DNA from: Phoronis australis
Lineage: Eukaryota > Phoronida > Phoronidae
Assembly: GCA_002633005.1 (NCBI GenBank)
Contig: NMRA01000244.1
Coordinates: 240,346-304,345 of the forward strand
Length of the DNA: 64,000 nt
Reading direction: 5' to 3'
A program made the position numbers and the translations under genes. Position 1 is the first letter of the stretch, and the number at the start of each line of letters is the position of its first letter. This document shows positions 25,801-32,700 of the stretch, in pieces. Under the pieces are notes generated by a model, which worked only from the letters and a program-made list of their open reading frames with translations, searched no databases and had not been told where the DNA came from.

Positions 25801-27748
25801 CGGAGAACACGGCTCCAGTAATGTGGGGATAGGTCATGGTAGTATAGTTGGGTTACCCGGTTCTTGGTTGAATAATGGTAGATAGTTGGCTAACAAGGTA
25901 GCAACAGCAAGTCGATGGAGAGCAGCATAAAAACTAACACAGTTGTTGCGTTTCTACTAAGACGCACAAAGTTTGTTAACTCTAGCTACAACATGTATAT
26001 TATGAACAGAAATATGTGTCGGTTGTGAGTGCAAAACAACAACAATATTGAGAGTTACGGTGATTTCATCAAACTCATAAACATGAATGGAGCCTGGACA
26101 GCTGTCTGGCATATAGGGTTTCACTATGAGTGGACACTGGTCACTGACATAGTAAACAACAACATAAGATGTCCTGGAATTGTTATGTAACATAAATTGT
26201 TTTGCTGGGATAGTTGTACGTCATAGGAAATGATGAAACTTGCACTTAATTAACTTTGTGAGAATTCGTGACAATTTTCAACAAAGGCTTAGTGTTTTCT
26301 ATCTCTATCTATATCTTTTGTAACACTTCACACCCAAAGTCCAGTATTCTGAAGTGATGCACGTTACGAAACTAAAAGTGTAATGGTGAGAAGTGTATGC
26401 ACAAGATGCAGCGCCGAGGTCTCTCTGCAGTTACTTTTGTACGGCTGCAATATGCCAATGGAGGCTGCCTGCACATTCTTGATAAGATCATTCATTTAGT
26501 GCCAATCATCCAGTAATAATTAAGTGATTGACATTAGATTAGTCCTGTTGGAGTGTTGAATGAGTACCGTGTCGAACCTGCAGTCATAATCCTAGATTCG
26601 GCACTGGTTGGATACTCGCTGATTACCTGCGTGCTGATAGGTGGTAGCCAGCACACAGGTATCACTTAATATTCCTTGGGAAATTTTTCTACATCAGTGT
26701 TTCTGATTGGCTGGTCCAATTCTCAACAGGCAGCGTTTTACGCAAACAAACTGGCATGACTCAGGAAGTGTAAATGTGACTTGTGGTACAGACAAATCGG
26801 TGCTTAAAATTCATGTTCAAAGAAATGTGAATCTCAGAAAATTGTGGTTGCGTCTTTTCGGAGTGCATCTTTCCACTGTCGCTGACATTTGTATACGTTG
26901 CTGTCCTGTATTCATACAGTATGAATAACACACTAGTTAAATCAGCCATACGACAGCTTGTTTATTTTACATGTATGTACTTCAAGCACGCAGCTTAATT
27001 AAACATTAGGCCTACTGCAGAAACGAAATAGTTGCTGCTATGCCACTTGCATGACAAGGCTAAAAATCGTTCATAATCTGCCATTTTCTCACTTTGTTTT
27101 AAAGCTAACCAATGACTGCCGAGGTTACATCAACCAATGATTAAGTGCGTGCTACTGCGTGCTACATGCGTGCTAGCTACCATCCAGCGGCACACAGTCA
27201 CAGGAAACCAGCGAGCGAGTGGTCAGATATGTAGTGGACACTGATTTTGAGACTCACTTTCATTCAATGAATAGCGTTACTGATTGCCTGGTGATCAAAA
27301 TCAGGGACCGACCAGTGTACCTGCATGAATGAACTCAATTTTGCGATCTGCAATTAGTGAGTATTTAACAATGCAAGTAACAGCATAATCTAAACATTTT
27401 CTCGATGATCTAAAACATCAAATTTACAGCGTAAAAAAAGGCGGAAAACTTTTACGAATTGGCATTTATGAATGCGAGCTGGATTTTGAAAATGCGACCT
27501 GGGATTTTGGCTAGGTCGTAAAATGCGACCTGGCGATTTTAATAGCGTCGAGCCCTGTGCATGTGTGTAATCGCATCCATGGTGCTAGCCCCCAACTTAT
27601 TTCAGGGCTGTGCCGCCCATGGTCCTTGGGCAGCACACCATAGGGAGCTGGAATGAGATATATCCCCCCAATTATTTCAGAGGTGCGTCTCCCATCTGAT
27701 TACGTGAGAGGACATTACCTCGAAAACAACTTCTTCGTCTTCTTCCAT
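1840..27748 (-). CDS. VEZT: Vezatin, adherens-junction transmembrane protein (11 coding exons)
   Basis: Coding exons in order: 27748-27719, 21262-21028 (3' end tentative), 20059-19950 (5' end tentative; 20024 is an alternative), 18800-18658, 18144-17905, 8650-8365, 7094-7004, 6448-6220, 4076-3928, 3186-2999, 2796-1840 (TGA). Exon 1 encodes MEEDEEVVFE and joins in phase to NSCLHKYL, matching the start of known vezatins. Exon 5 holds a hydrophobic membrane hairpin followed by the conserved EVVSRGY motif. Exons 6-8 form the vezatin core. The last exon has the family's LSELKSV motif, a 27 bp minisatellite, and the conserved tail ending in a TFGDD-type acidic segment. The predicted length is near 885 aa; human vezatin is about 780. 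Known role: links cadherin-catenin complexes to myosin VIIA at adherens junctions. Introns contain a channel gene, a BEL/Pao fragment and a duplicated exon 6-8 block. The uncertain part is the exon 2/3 junction. Confidence 0.9.
2440..2682 (-). repeat. 27 bp coding minisatellite in the last VEZT exon (nine copies)
   Basis: Nine units of 27 nt encode a 9-residue repeat with consensus QAGTCPTSG. Variable positions are 2, 4, 5 and 9. The length is exactly 243 nt, so the frame is kept. The insert separates the LSELKSV helix from the acidic vezatin C-terminus. The repeat is open in other frames and on the plus strand too, which explains overlapping open frames at 2403-2660 and 2456-2899. Copy number is probably polymorphic. 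Confidence 0.92.
3676..3800. repeat. 27 bp intronic minisatellite containing an assembly N
   Basis: About four to five units of the type GCAGACCCATAGCCAGC lie in the VEZT intron between exon 10 and exon 9, about 130 bp from exon 9. The single N at 3763 sits inside the array, so the true copy number is unknown. Confidence 0.85.
6350..9068. repeat. First copy of the duplicated VEZT exon 6-8 segment
   Basis: This segment holds the complete exon 8 (with flank to 6220), exon 7 and exon 6 of VEZT and is repeated at 9617-11838. The two versions are near-identical over most of their length. This copy contains about 507 bp (7550-8056) missing from the second, and a 373 bp block (7177-7549) that is inverted there. 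Around 8056-8215 both versions carry three diverged copies of a roughly 50 bp unit around CCAGTTGGTTCTGTGACTGA. It is probably one of two alleles. Confidence 0.85.
9069..9615. mobile_element. Short non-autonomous DNA element, truncated at an assembly N
   Basis: The element begins TAAGGGCTGTTCCAGTAAAA at 9069 and ends in a C-run just before N 9616. Internally it repeats ACCACCCATAATTTTT-like units at both ends, as in the 1-713 element. The second copy of the host segment reads straight through the corresponding point (around 11837) without it, giving an empty site. No transposase is visible; open frames at 9243-9470 and 9286-9582 are not supported as genes. Confidence 0.75.
9616..9616. other. 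Single-N assembly join
   Basis: A lone N separates the end of a mobile element from the middle of VEZT exon 8 in the second copy. Single Ns also occur at 3763 and 24192; the join at 24192 is likewise flanked by duplicated sequence. Confidence 0.95.
9617..11838 (-). pseudogene. Second copy of VEZT exons 6-8, probably the other allele
   Basis: Exon 6' is 11408-11123, exon 7' is 10362-10272, and a truncated exon 8' runs 9714-9617. The first two have the same length, frame and splice sites as the main copies, with a few substitutions. Exon 8' is cut by the N at 9616 and lacks its donor. A transcript including all copies would repeat the vezatin core, with a broken exon 8 in the middle. The simplest reading is an unmerged heterozygous haplotype rather than a real exon duplication. 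A 373 bp block (10446-10818) is inverted relative to 7177-7549. Confidence 0.8.
11840..12480. other. VEZT intron 5 sequence, no feature seen
   Basis: This is AT-rich intron between the duplicated block and a dispersed repeat. Open frames of 60-70 codons here show no recognisable protein. Confidence 0.6.
12480..13010. repeat. Dispersed repeat shared with 46380-46760
   Basis: Sequence around 12600-12860, including GCAATTATCGAACAAAA and ATGGAGTTAATCAGTCGTG, is repeated with substitutions and small indels at 46450-46690, in the same order and strand. It also contains short open frames, but I could not assign a protein family. It is probably a decayed interspersed element, perhaps part of the same insertion as the GIY-YIG-like remnant just downstream. 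Confidence 0.7.
13236..13519. mobile_element. 284 bp terminal-inverted-repeat element built of iterated ACACGTTTGACACG motifs
   Basis: The ends are inverted repeats: CCCGGGTGAGAA...TTTGACACGCT at the left and its complement ending TTCTCACCCAGGG at the right. A second inner pair reads CGTGGAGTATTGGAA and its complement. Between them the motif GACACG or CGTGTC occurs more than ten times in both orientations. No coding potential is seen. It fits a MITE-type non-autonomous element. It sits directly before a GIY-YIG-like coding remnant, which it may have interrupted. Confidence 0.7.
13508..13735 (+). pseudogene. GIY-YIG-like endonuclease remnant of a retroelement
   Basis: The translation contains CQCYIGQTVCSL...RRL, then AIQDHFLQCHE. 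This is the pattern of the GIY-YIG-type segment found at the end of Penelope-like retroelement proteins (Y-I-G-x-T, a basic helix, then a conserved H...H). The first frame stops at 13683, and the continuation, with RCAATENVGVRFD, is in the next frame, so the piece is frameshifted. No reverse transcriptase was recognised upstream. Assignment is by pattern only. Confidence 0.45.
13740..15255. other. VEZT intron 5, likely 3' flank of the nested channel gene
   Basis: No convincing coding sequence is present. TTTATT at 14851-14856 gives AATAAA on the minus strand, about 400 nt past the stop of the channel gene, and could be its poly(A) signal. Confidence 0.4.
15256..16863 (-). CDS. Intronless DEG/ENaC (amiloride-sensitive) sodium channel subunit
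   Basis: A single 535-codon open frame. Residues 58-59 are the HG gating motif before TM1 (about 74-98), followed by the family signature FPVITVCN (116-123). The large extracellular loop has the usual cysteine-rich pattern, including LCLLKCYN and CNCLPGP, and a later CPECRLPC. TM2 is about 485-517 and carries the G-x-S selectivity-filter sequence (G500-V-S502), followed by the conserved acidic residues of the SVITVFEVIEL segment. A short basic tail follows. Family members form trimeric Na+ channels at the plasma membrane, gated by peptides, protons or force; the ligand here cannot be told. The whole gene lies within the VEZT intron between exon 5 (ends 17905) and the exon 6 copies, on the same strand. 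A second methionine at residue 18 is an alternative start. It may be a retrocopy or a member of a lineage-specific expansion. Confidence 0.93.
   Translation of the reverse strand: MGPFRIQTKKCNVLFYIMKSVDRASGYTLCCHTVMPCAKEKDSVQSIWTNFCQTTTAHGLSRIPGSASTVRRTLWSLLVAVCMIGAVIGVVSITLCYVKFRYTVISMNELRTNIRFPVITVCNEMPYDLARVNYSQVEDFFDSLGITNESCDSEFTFRHIRTRLDPAVRPRVLYEYNPDVTTLLGQNLEDFVIECVYQGKSCKISNVTLTVFKDPLHYNCVKVQVPNDIPIRMQEYGALSLTLYVGDGVDFSHGKYTRYLDTGGKVGVKMMIHPEGTHPYWSKVVHVTVGQMAAVVVKPREIQRLEWPYSSRCIKDPPAIHSPTTNISYTYSYQLCLLKCYNRLVAETCNCLPGPVITDTLGIDLPYCGASPCNRSKIVEKMNCKLNLTLAFQERRVSKLCPECRLPCLVQLYDSHVHMSKWPSNFRFFATASKLELQSRKIPISMKRDNSALQSYIRQNFLKVDISMKSLLTVVEMEQESTDQFTFLSNIGGLVGILMGVSVITVFEVIELICACLSKCVKRRKDKVVPFGGKL
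16864..17904. other. VEZT intron 5, upstream region of the channel gene
   Basis: AT-rich sequence with no coding feature. It must hold the promoter of the channel gene if that gene is expressed independently; no TATA box could be assigned with confidence. Confidence 0.5.
19024..19917. mobile_element. Interspersed element with CGCCGGACGGACGG tail, partly unsequenced
   Basis: The left end (GAGCAACGCGGAGCGTTGAAATGCGCCCA) and the right end form complementary-looking termini, the right one reading ...TGCGTCCACATATAAATATGTGGGCGCAT. The 3' half has a phrase about a conserved CCAAATTTCATGAA block, then GCCGGACGCC repeats and a run of GGAC units. Ns fill 19314-19651 (338 bases). I recognise this type as a family widespread in marine invertebrate genomes, but I cannot name it. 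It lies in a VEZT intron between exon 4 and exon 3. Confidence 0.6.
19314..19651. other. Assembly gap (338 N)
   Basis: A run of N falls inside the interspersed element. No VEZT exon appears to be missing, because exons 3 and 4 join in phase. Confidence 0.97.
20738..20862. mobile_element. Decayed second copy of the 19024-19917 element tail
   Basis: Contains GGACAGAGATGAC and, about 50 bp later, AATATGTGGGTGCAT, in the same order as the 3' end of the 19024-19917 element. The GGAC repeat is lost. The piece is an old 3' fragment. Confidence 0.5.
21281..21405. repeat. Minisatellite 18 bp upstream of the VEZT exon 2 acceptor
   Basis: About four to five units of roughly 30 bp, type ACTAACACATAAAGACAATG, begin 18 bp from the exon 2 splice acceptor (exon edge 21262, minus strand). 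Part of a wider pattern of arrays abutting exons in this window. Confidence 0.85.
21406..23284. other. VEZT intron 1, no supported gene
   Basis: A few open frames of 60-100 codons occur (for example 21721-22035), but none shows a recognisable domain or splice context. Nothing firm is seen. Confidence 0.5.
23285..25830 (-). mobile_element. Decayed BEL/Pao LTR retrotransposon, gag and protease region
   Basis: Reading on the minus strand from about 25787: an N-terminal helical gag region; then LPVFSGD...WLEFYQSFKA, the gag-like core of BEL/Pao elements; then a CCHC zinc-knuckle region (CIFCNQGHTANQC, then FNCLSD); then a retropepsin-like domain with ILFNDGSQ in place of the active-site D-S/T-G. 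Frames shift near 25440 and 25085, and a TGA interrupts the second knuckle in both copies. 23553-24191 and 24193-24840 are near-identical duplicates meeting at N 24192. No reverse transcriptase, integrase or LTRs were recognised. It lies in VEZT intron 1, same orientation. Not an active element. Confidence 0.85.
24192..24192. other. Single-N join between duplicated BEL/Pao segments
   Basis: The 639 bp before the N is repeated after it at about 98 percent identity by eye, so this is most likely overlapping contig ends from two haplotypes left unmerged. Confidence 0.85.
25831..27718. other. VEZT intron 1, 5' part
   Basis: No gene is supported. Around 27430-27560 there is a GC-richer patch with repeated GCGACCTGG units that looks like the end of a decayed mobile element. 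A 5' LTR for the BEL/Pao fragment was looked for here and not found. Confidence 0.45.
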
Positions 27749-27995
27749 GTTCTAGGCTTTAGTTCGCTGCCGCTAGATGACACTGTGCTGGAGTGGACTG
27801 TGCTGTCGTCAATTATTTTGACCTGTAGTTTTTAAACATTTTCAAAATATTTTTTCAAGTGAAAAAATTATTAACGATTCCCGTGCGAAAGATCTCGTGG
27901 TCGATAACACTGCATTCTAATTCTAGGAGTTGAGTTATGATTTACGACACTCGATGCTTTACGATTCAATATGGTAGCCCCCAAGAGGTGACGAG
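27749..27995. promoter_or_regulatory. Candidate bidirectional promoter between VEZT and CDC123
   Basis: Only 247 bp separate the VEZT start codon (minus) from the CDC123 start codon (plus), so both 5' UTRs and core promoters must overlap here unless untranslated exons lie further out. CAATATGG near 27968 resembles a YY1-type core. No convincing TATA box is seen. Confidence 0.6.
27971..27991 (+). promoter_or_regulatory. Short upstream ORF before CDC123
   Basis: ATG-GTA-GCC-CCC-AAG-AGG-TGA ends 4 nt before the CDC123 start codon at 27996. Whether it is in the mRNA depends on the transcription start, which the sequence does not fix. Confidence 0.4.
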
Positions 27996-29740
27996 ATGAA
28001 AAAACAAGGTGTTAAAAATTGTGCATTTTCTTCGTGGTACAACATATTTAAGGAGTTTACAATCAAAAGGTACTACATGTCGTTTCCACTTTGCGTTTTA
28101 AAATATCACCACTCTTGTCAAGTCCTGATTTTTTGTCAGGAAGTCTACGAGCTAGCTAGGCAATGACCATCGCCTCTGGCTCTGTTGGCCCGAAGCAGAG
28201 GCGATGTAGAGGCTATAGGCGCTCTGTACGCCGGAAGCTTTTCGGCGAATTATGCCTCGCACCGACTAAACCATCAAAGTCACGTTGTTATAAATACCTT
28301 TTGCGCATAGAGGAACACCTTAGGAGGTTGTCGATGTGTTTAATTCCTGCCAACTCGAACAAATACTCCCGTTATGAAACGATTTTGGGAACTGAAATAG
28401 GGACTGCTCGAAGAAAAAGTTTCATGGAAGGAATTAAACACATCGACAACCTCCTAAGGTGTTCCTCTATGCGCAAAAGGTATTTATAACAACGTGACTT
28501 TGATGGTTTAGTCGGTGCGAGGCATAATTCGCCGAAAAGCTTCCGGCGTACAGAGCGCCTATAGCCTCTACATCGCCTCTGCTTCGGGCCAACAGAGGCG
28601 ATGGTCATTGCCTACGAGCTAGCTAGCTTGTTGAATGTCAAAAGTTGAAGAAAACACAGCCAGCTATGTACGAGTACGATGGGGTTAAAATTTATCAGTT
28701 CAGTGTAAAGGAACCTCGCTCTTTCATTTTTTTGCGACTCTGCTTCCCTGTCACAGCGGAAGCTTAATCAACATTTAGCAACTCCAACCAGACTTAAACT
28801 TTTACAACTCCGACATTTGAATCAAATGACACCTACCGTCAGAGGTCCTAAAGTCGTGAGTGCCCTCAAGTCGTGAACGTTCTTATTTCCGCTTCTGCCC
28901 GGTCCTGCGACATCTACCGTTGAAGTTTCTAGCGTTCGTCTGCCGATGAACATCAAACGAATACGTGTTGATATTCACAATATAAAAATAAACAGTGAGT
29001 GAGTGGCTTCTTTTTAAAAATGTATCTTAAAACAGCATATTTCACTAATTCACTTTGTTGTGCATTTTCAGAATGTATTTTTGAAACTAAACATCATTCA
29101 GATTTGATGTAGCACATGCTCCAGGGAAGGCTTGAACAATGTATCAAAATGTCCCAGGGTCGATCAAGTTTTGTAAGGCCAAAGCAATAAAATACAGAGT
29201 GATAATTGACGCTTGGTTCTTAGCGTTTTACATGAATAACCTCATTGAAAATGTCTGTGCACATCAAAGTAGGGTGAAAAACATACAACAGTTTATTTCA
29301 ATTGAAACTGAATTAATAAACAATGCAATGCATATTTATGTCGTTTAGAGTAACTGTAAGCACTGTCGATTTGTGTGGTCTTCGTGCATTTCCGTCTAAA
29401 TGAAAGAGTCACGACTTTAGGGCCTCATTCAAAATGTCCAGCGATATCAGCAACTGTTTCAAAACTCTGCTTACGGAGACAAACAAGGGTTAAGATTGGC
29501 AAAAAACGTATATTTGTGAAGGCTGATGTATGTCCATGACATCACATGAGCAGTTGCTAATGGACATTGGGCAGTATGACAATCAGCTGCTAATTATGCT
29601 TATATTCACGACTAGGTCACCGGTGTCTACCTTGTCTTGTGTCTGTTCCGACTTCCAGTCACAATCTGGTGAACGTCATTTTTTCACATCACTCTCCCAC
29701 TGTTGGATCAAAGTAAAGTCAGACTGTACGCTGATGACAT

Positions 29741-29793
<53 letters not shown>

Positions 29794-32700
29794 CACACAC
29801 ACACACGCACACACACACACACACACACACCATTTGCTCTATTTTTGGATTTGGTAAAGTGACATCTTTTGGGAGATGATAACAAATTTGGCAAAGTACA
29901 TCCCAAGGACTTCAGTTCCCTGGTAGTAAAGTCCTCAAAACAACTAACACACTGTTATGAAGTGTGCCCAATTAATGTGATGAGCAACAGTGGATTGAAA
30001 AATCAACAAAAACTTAGATTGTCCAACAGATGGTGCTTAACTTCATGTTACTTTACATTAATTTTACACGATTGCTTCACAAATTTAACTGCAGACCAAC
30101 CACCAGACCAGTGGCGTTCATTCCGTGGCAATTACTAATTAAATTAATTAAGGAGTAGTTTAGTTCATAATGATTACTAATTTTTCCACTATTTTATTTT
30201 GCTCACTTAACTTTTACCCATATAGTTCTAAGCTTTGTACCAACGCATAGTGTGTATACCCTTTGTACCAATGCATAGTGTGTACATCCTTTGTACCAAC
30301 GCATAGTGTGTACACCCTTTGTACCAACGCATAGTGTGTACACCCTTTGTACCAACACATAGTGTGTACACCCTTTCTCAAATTCGCAATTTCAAGTTTG
30401 GCAGCCCTTATATACTCTAAAACCTTTTCTTGAGGTGTTATTGGTTTCATGTTTATCAATAACAGACGTATAGTCCTCTCACATTGGTAAGGAATATTTT
30501 TAGACTAATTATGTATACAATTACGACCTTAAGTTGCTCAATTCATTTTTCATTTTTCATTTTTGGCAGATAAATGCTGAAGATATGCAGTTTTAACCAA
30601 TGAATGATCTTATTGTTAATAGCGATAGAGGATGTACTACAGGCATCTTCTCAACCCTATCTAAAATTGTTGCTGCGCAATACTGCCGATGTCTGTTCCA
30701 GAACCTACAACCCCACTTGGTCCACAAAAACTGGGGTAGTGTGAAATCTCAACAATTACAGACAAAAATTGATTGCACAAATTGGCCAAGTATTTCTAAC
30801 ATAGGTGTAATTAAACACATTTTCACAACATTTGATGGTAGCTATGGTTACAGAACTTGAACATGGTATAGCTTTTTTTGGCATTAAGCTTTCATGGAAA
30901 AAAGTTGAAATGAAATTTCACTTGCTGGTCATATTGTGTTCTAAATTGGTCAGATTTTGTCTTTTTATTTTGTGGTTTAAAATTTGTTTAATTGTAATGC
31001 ATTCCACATGTAAAGTATAATACCACTTGTAATGTATACCACTTGTAATGTATACCACTTGTAATGTATACTACTTGTAATGTATACCACTTGTAATGCA
31101 TACCACTTGTAATGTATACCACTTGTAATGTATACCACTTGTGTCCATTTCAGCTGTATTCTGCCTCTACCTCAAGAGTTTATACATTACCTGAACACAG
31201 ATGGAATTGTGTTACCTGTCGAGTGAGTAGTCCTTTAAATTAGGAAAAAAGTATATTTTCCATTTAAAATTTATCGTGCATCGTGCTTGCCTATCAGTGA
31301 TGATCTAATCTCTTTGCAGAACAAACTATTTACATTACATTAAGCACTCGATACAAGTTATAAATGACAAGGAATGAAGACTATGAAACATAATTATTTC
31401 AGATTAGGTATTTAGCAAGAGACTGCACTAAAGAATCTAGCCTGGTATTGAACCTGTGATCTGAAGATTAGGAGGCTTCAGCTCTACCACTAGGTCACAC
31501 TGTCTAATCTAGCCTGGTATTGAACCTGTGGTCTGTAGATTAGGAGGCTTCAGCTCTACCACTAGGTCACACTGTCTAATCTAGCCTGGTATTGAACCTG
31601 TGGTCTGTAGATTAGGAGGCTTCAGCTCTACCACTAGGTCACACTGTCTAATCTAGGCTGGTATTGAACCTGTGGTCTGTAGATTAGGAGGCTTCAGCTC
31701 TACCACTAGGTCACACTGTCTAATCTAGGCTGGTATTGAACCTGTGATCTGAAGATTAGGAGGCTTCAGCTCTACCACTAGGCCACACTGTTTAAGTTTT
31801 GTTTTCATACAAAAAGTGGGGTTATTAGTCACGTCACTGTTGATTTCAGGTCGCTAAATAACCACAGCCAAAGTGAAAGTGAAGATAATGAGGTAAATGA
31901 CAAATAAATCTGCCTGTGTCTAGATCATTGGTTATTGTCGATTCTGACGTTTCCAAGGAGATGCCAATAAAAGTTTGCAAAACAGCACAATACAAGAATG
32001 TACTGAAGGAAAGTGTTGTCCACTTTCAACGTAACACTGAATTGTTAATAAAAACAACAACAGATTTAAACCGCCTTGACATGTTTTGGCATCAGATGGT
32101 GTTTCAATAAACGCCAAACTTATCAAGCCAGTTTAAATCTGTCATTTTTATTAAGACAATCATGCTGCTACTTGCTATCATGGAGAACACTGAATTGTGC
32201 TTTATGAGCTTCTACTGCTCAGAAAAAATAAATTTGACCTAGATTGGACAGAAAACTGACAGACGTCGACTTTTTGTGTTGAAATACAAATTTGTTACAT
32301 TTAGATTGCTGGCAGCTGAATCAAAATTTGTATGGTACACCCCATGCACCCTTTGGGCAACGCTCAGGTGTCTTTGCATTCACTCGAGACTTTGTGAATT
32401 AGGAAATGTCACGTACAAACAGTTGTTGTTTATGAACCATGTCGTCATGCCACCTGGTGTTAGATGTTATGACTAATTGCTTTCAATGGCAAGTCTGAAG
32501 TGATTGTGTCCAAACTGAGGCTCACATGTGGCACCCTGGGCTAACTGTGCTGGTCATGTTGATATACCTATGAACTCTATCTACACTCTGTTTTACATCG
32601 CTTATTAATACTGAACAATTAATTTGACAGGTGGACTGGGACAGTGATGTTCCCACAGCAAAGGTAAGAGTTAGGAAGCATGTATGTTGAACCAATGCAG

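Noticed and set aside
28163-28608. Two 78-108 codon frames on opposite strands
   Set aside because: They are the same hairpin arm read from each side; an inverted repeat, not two genes.
29530-29906. Open frames encoding His-Thr and Val-Cys runs
   Set aside because: Translations of the (CA)n microsatellite.
30231-31795. CRISPR-like look of regularly spaced repeats
   Set aside because: The units are contiguous tandem copies without unique spacers, in an animal intron.
31436-31795. Functional tRNA-Arg(CCT) genes
   Set aside because: T and acceptor stems do not pair well, and three of five units have a disrupted anticodon stem.
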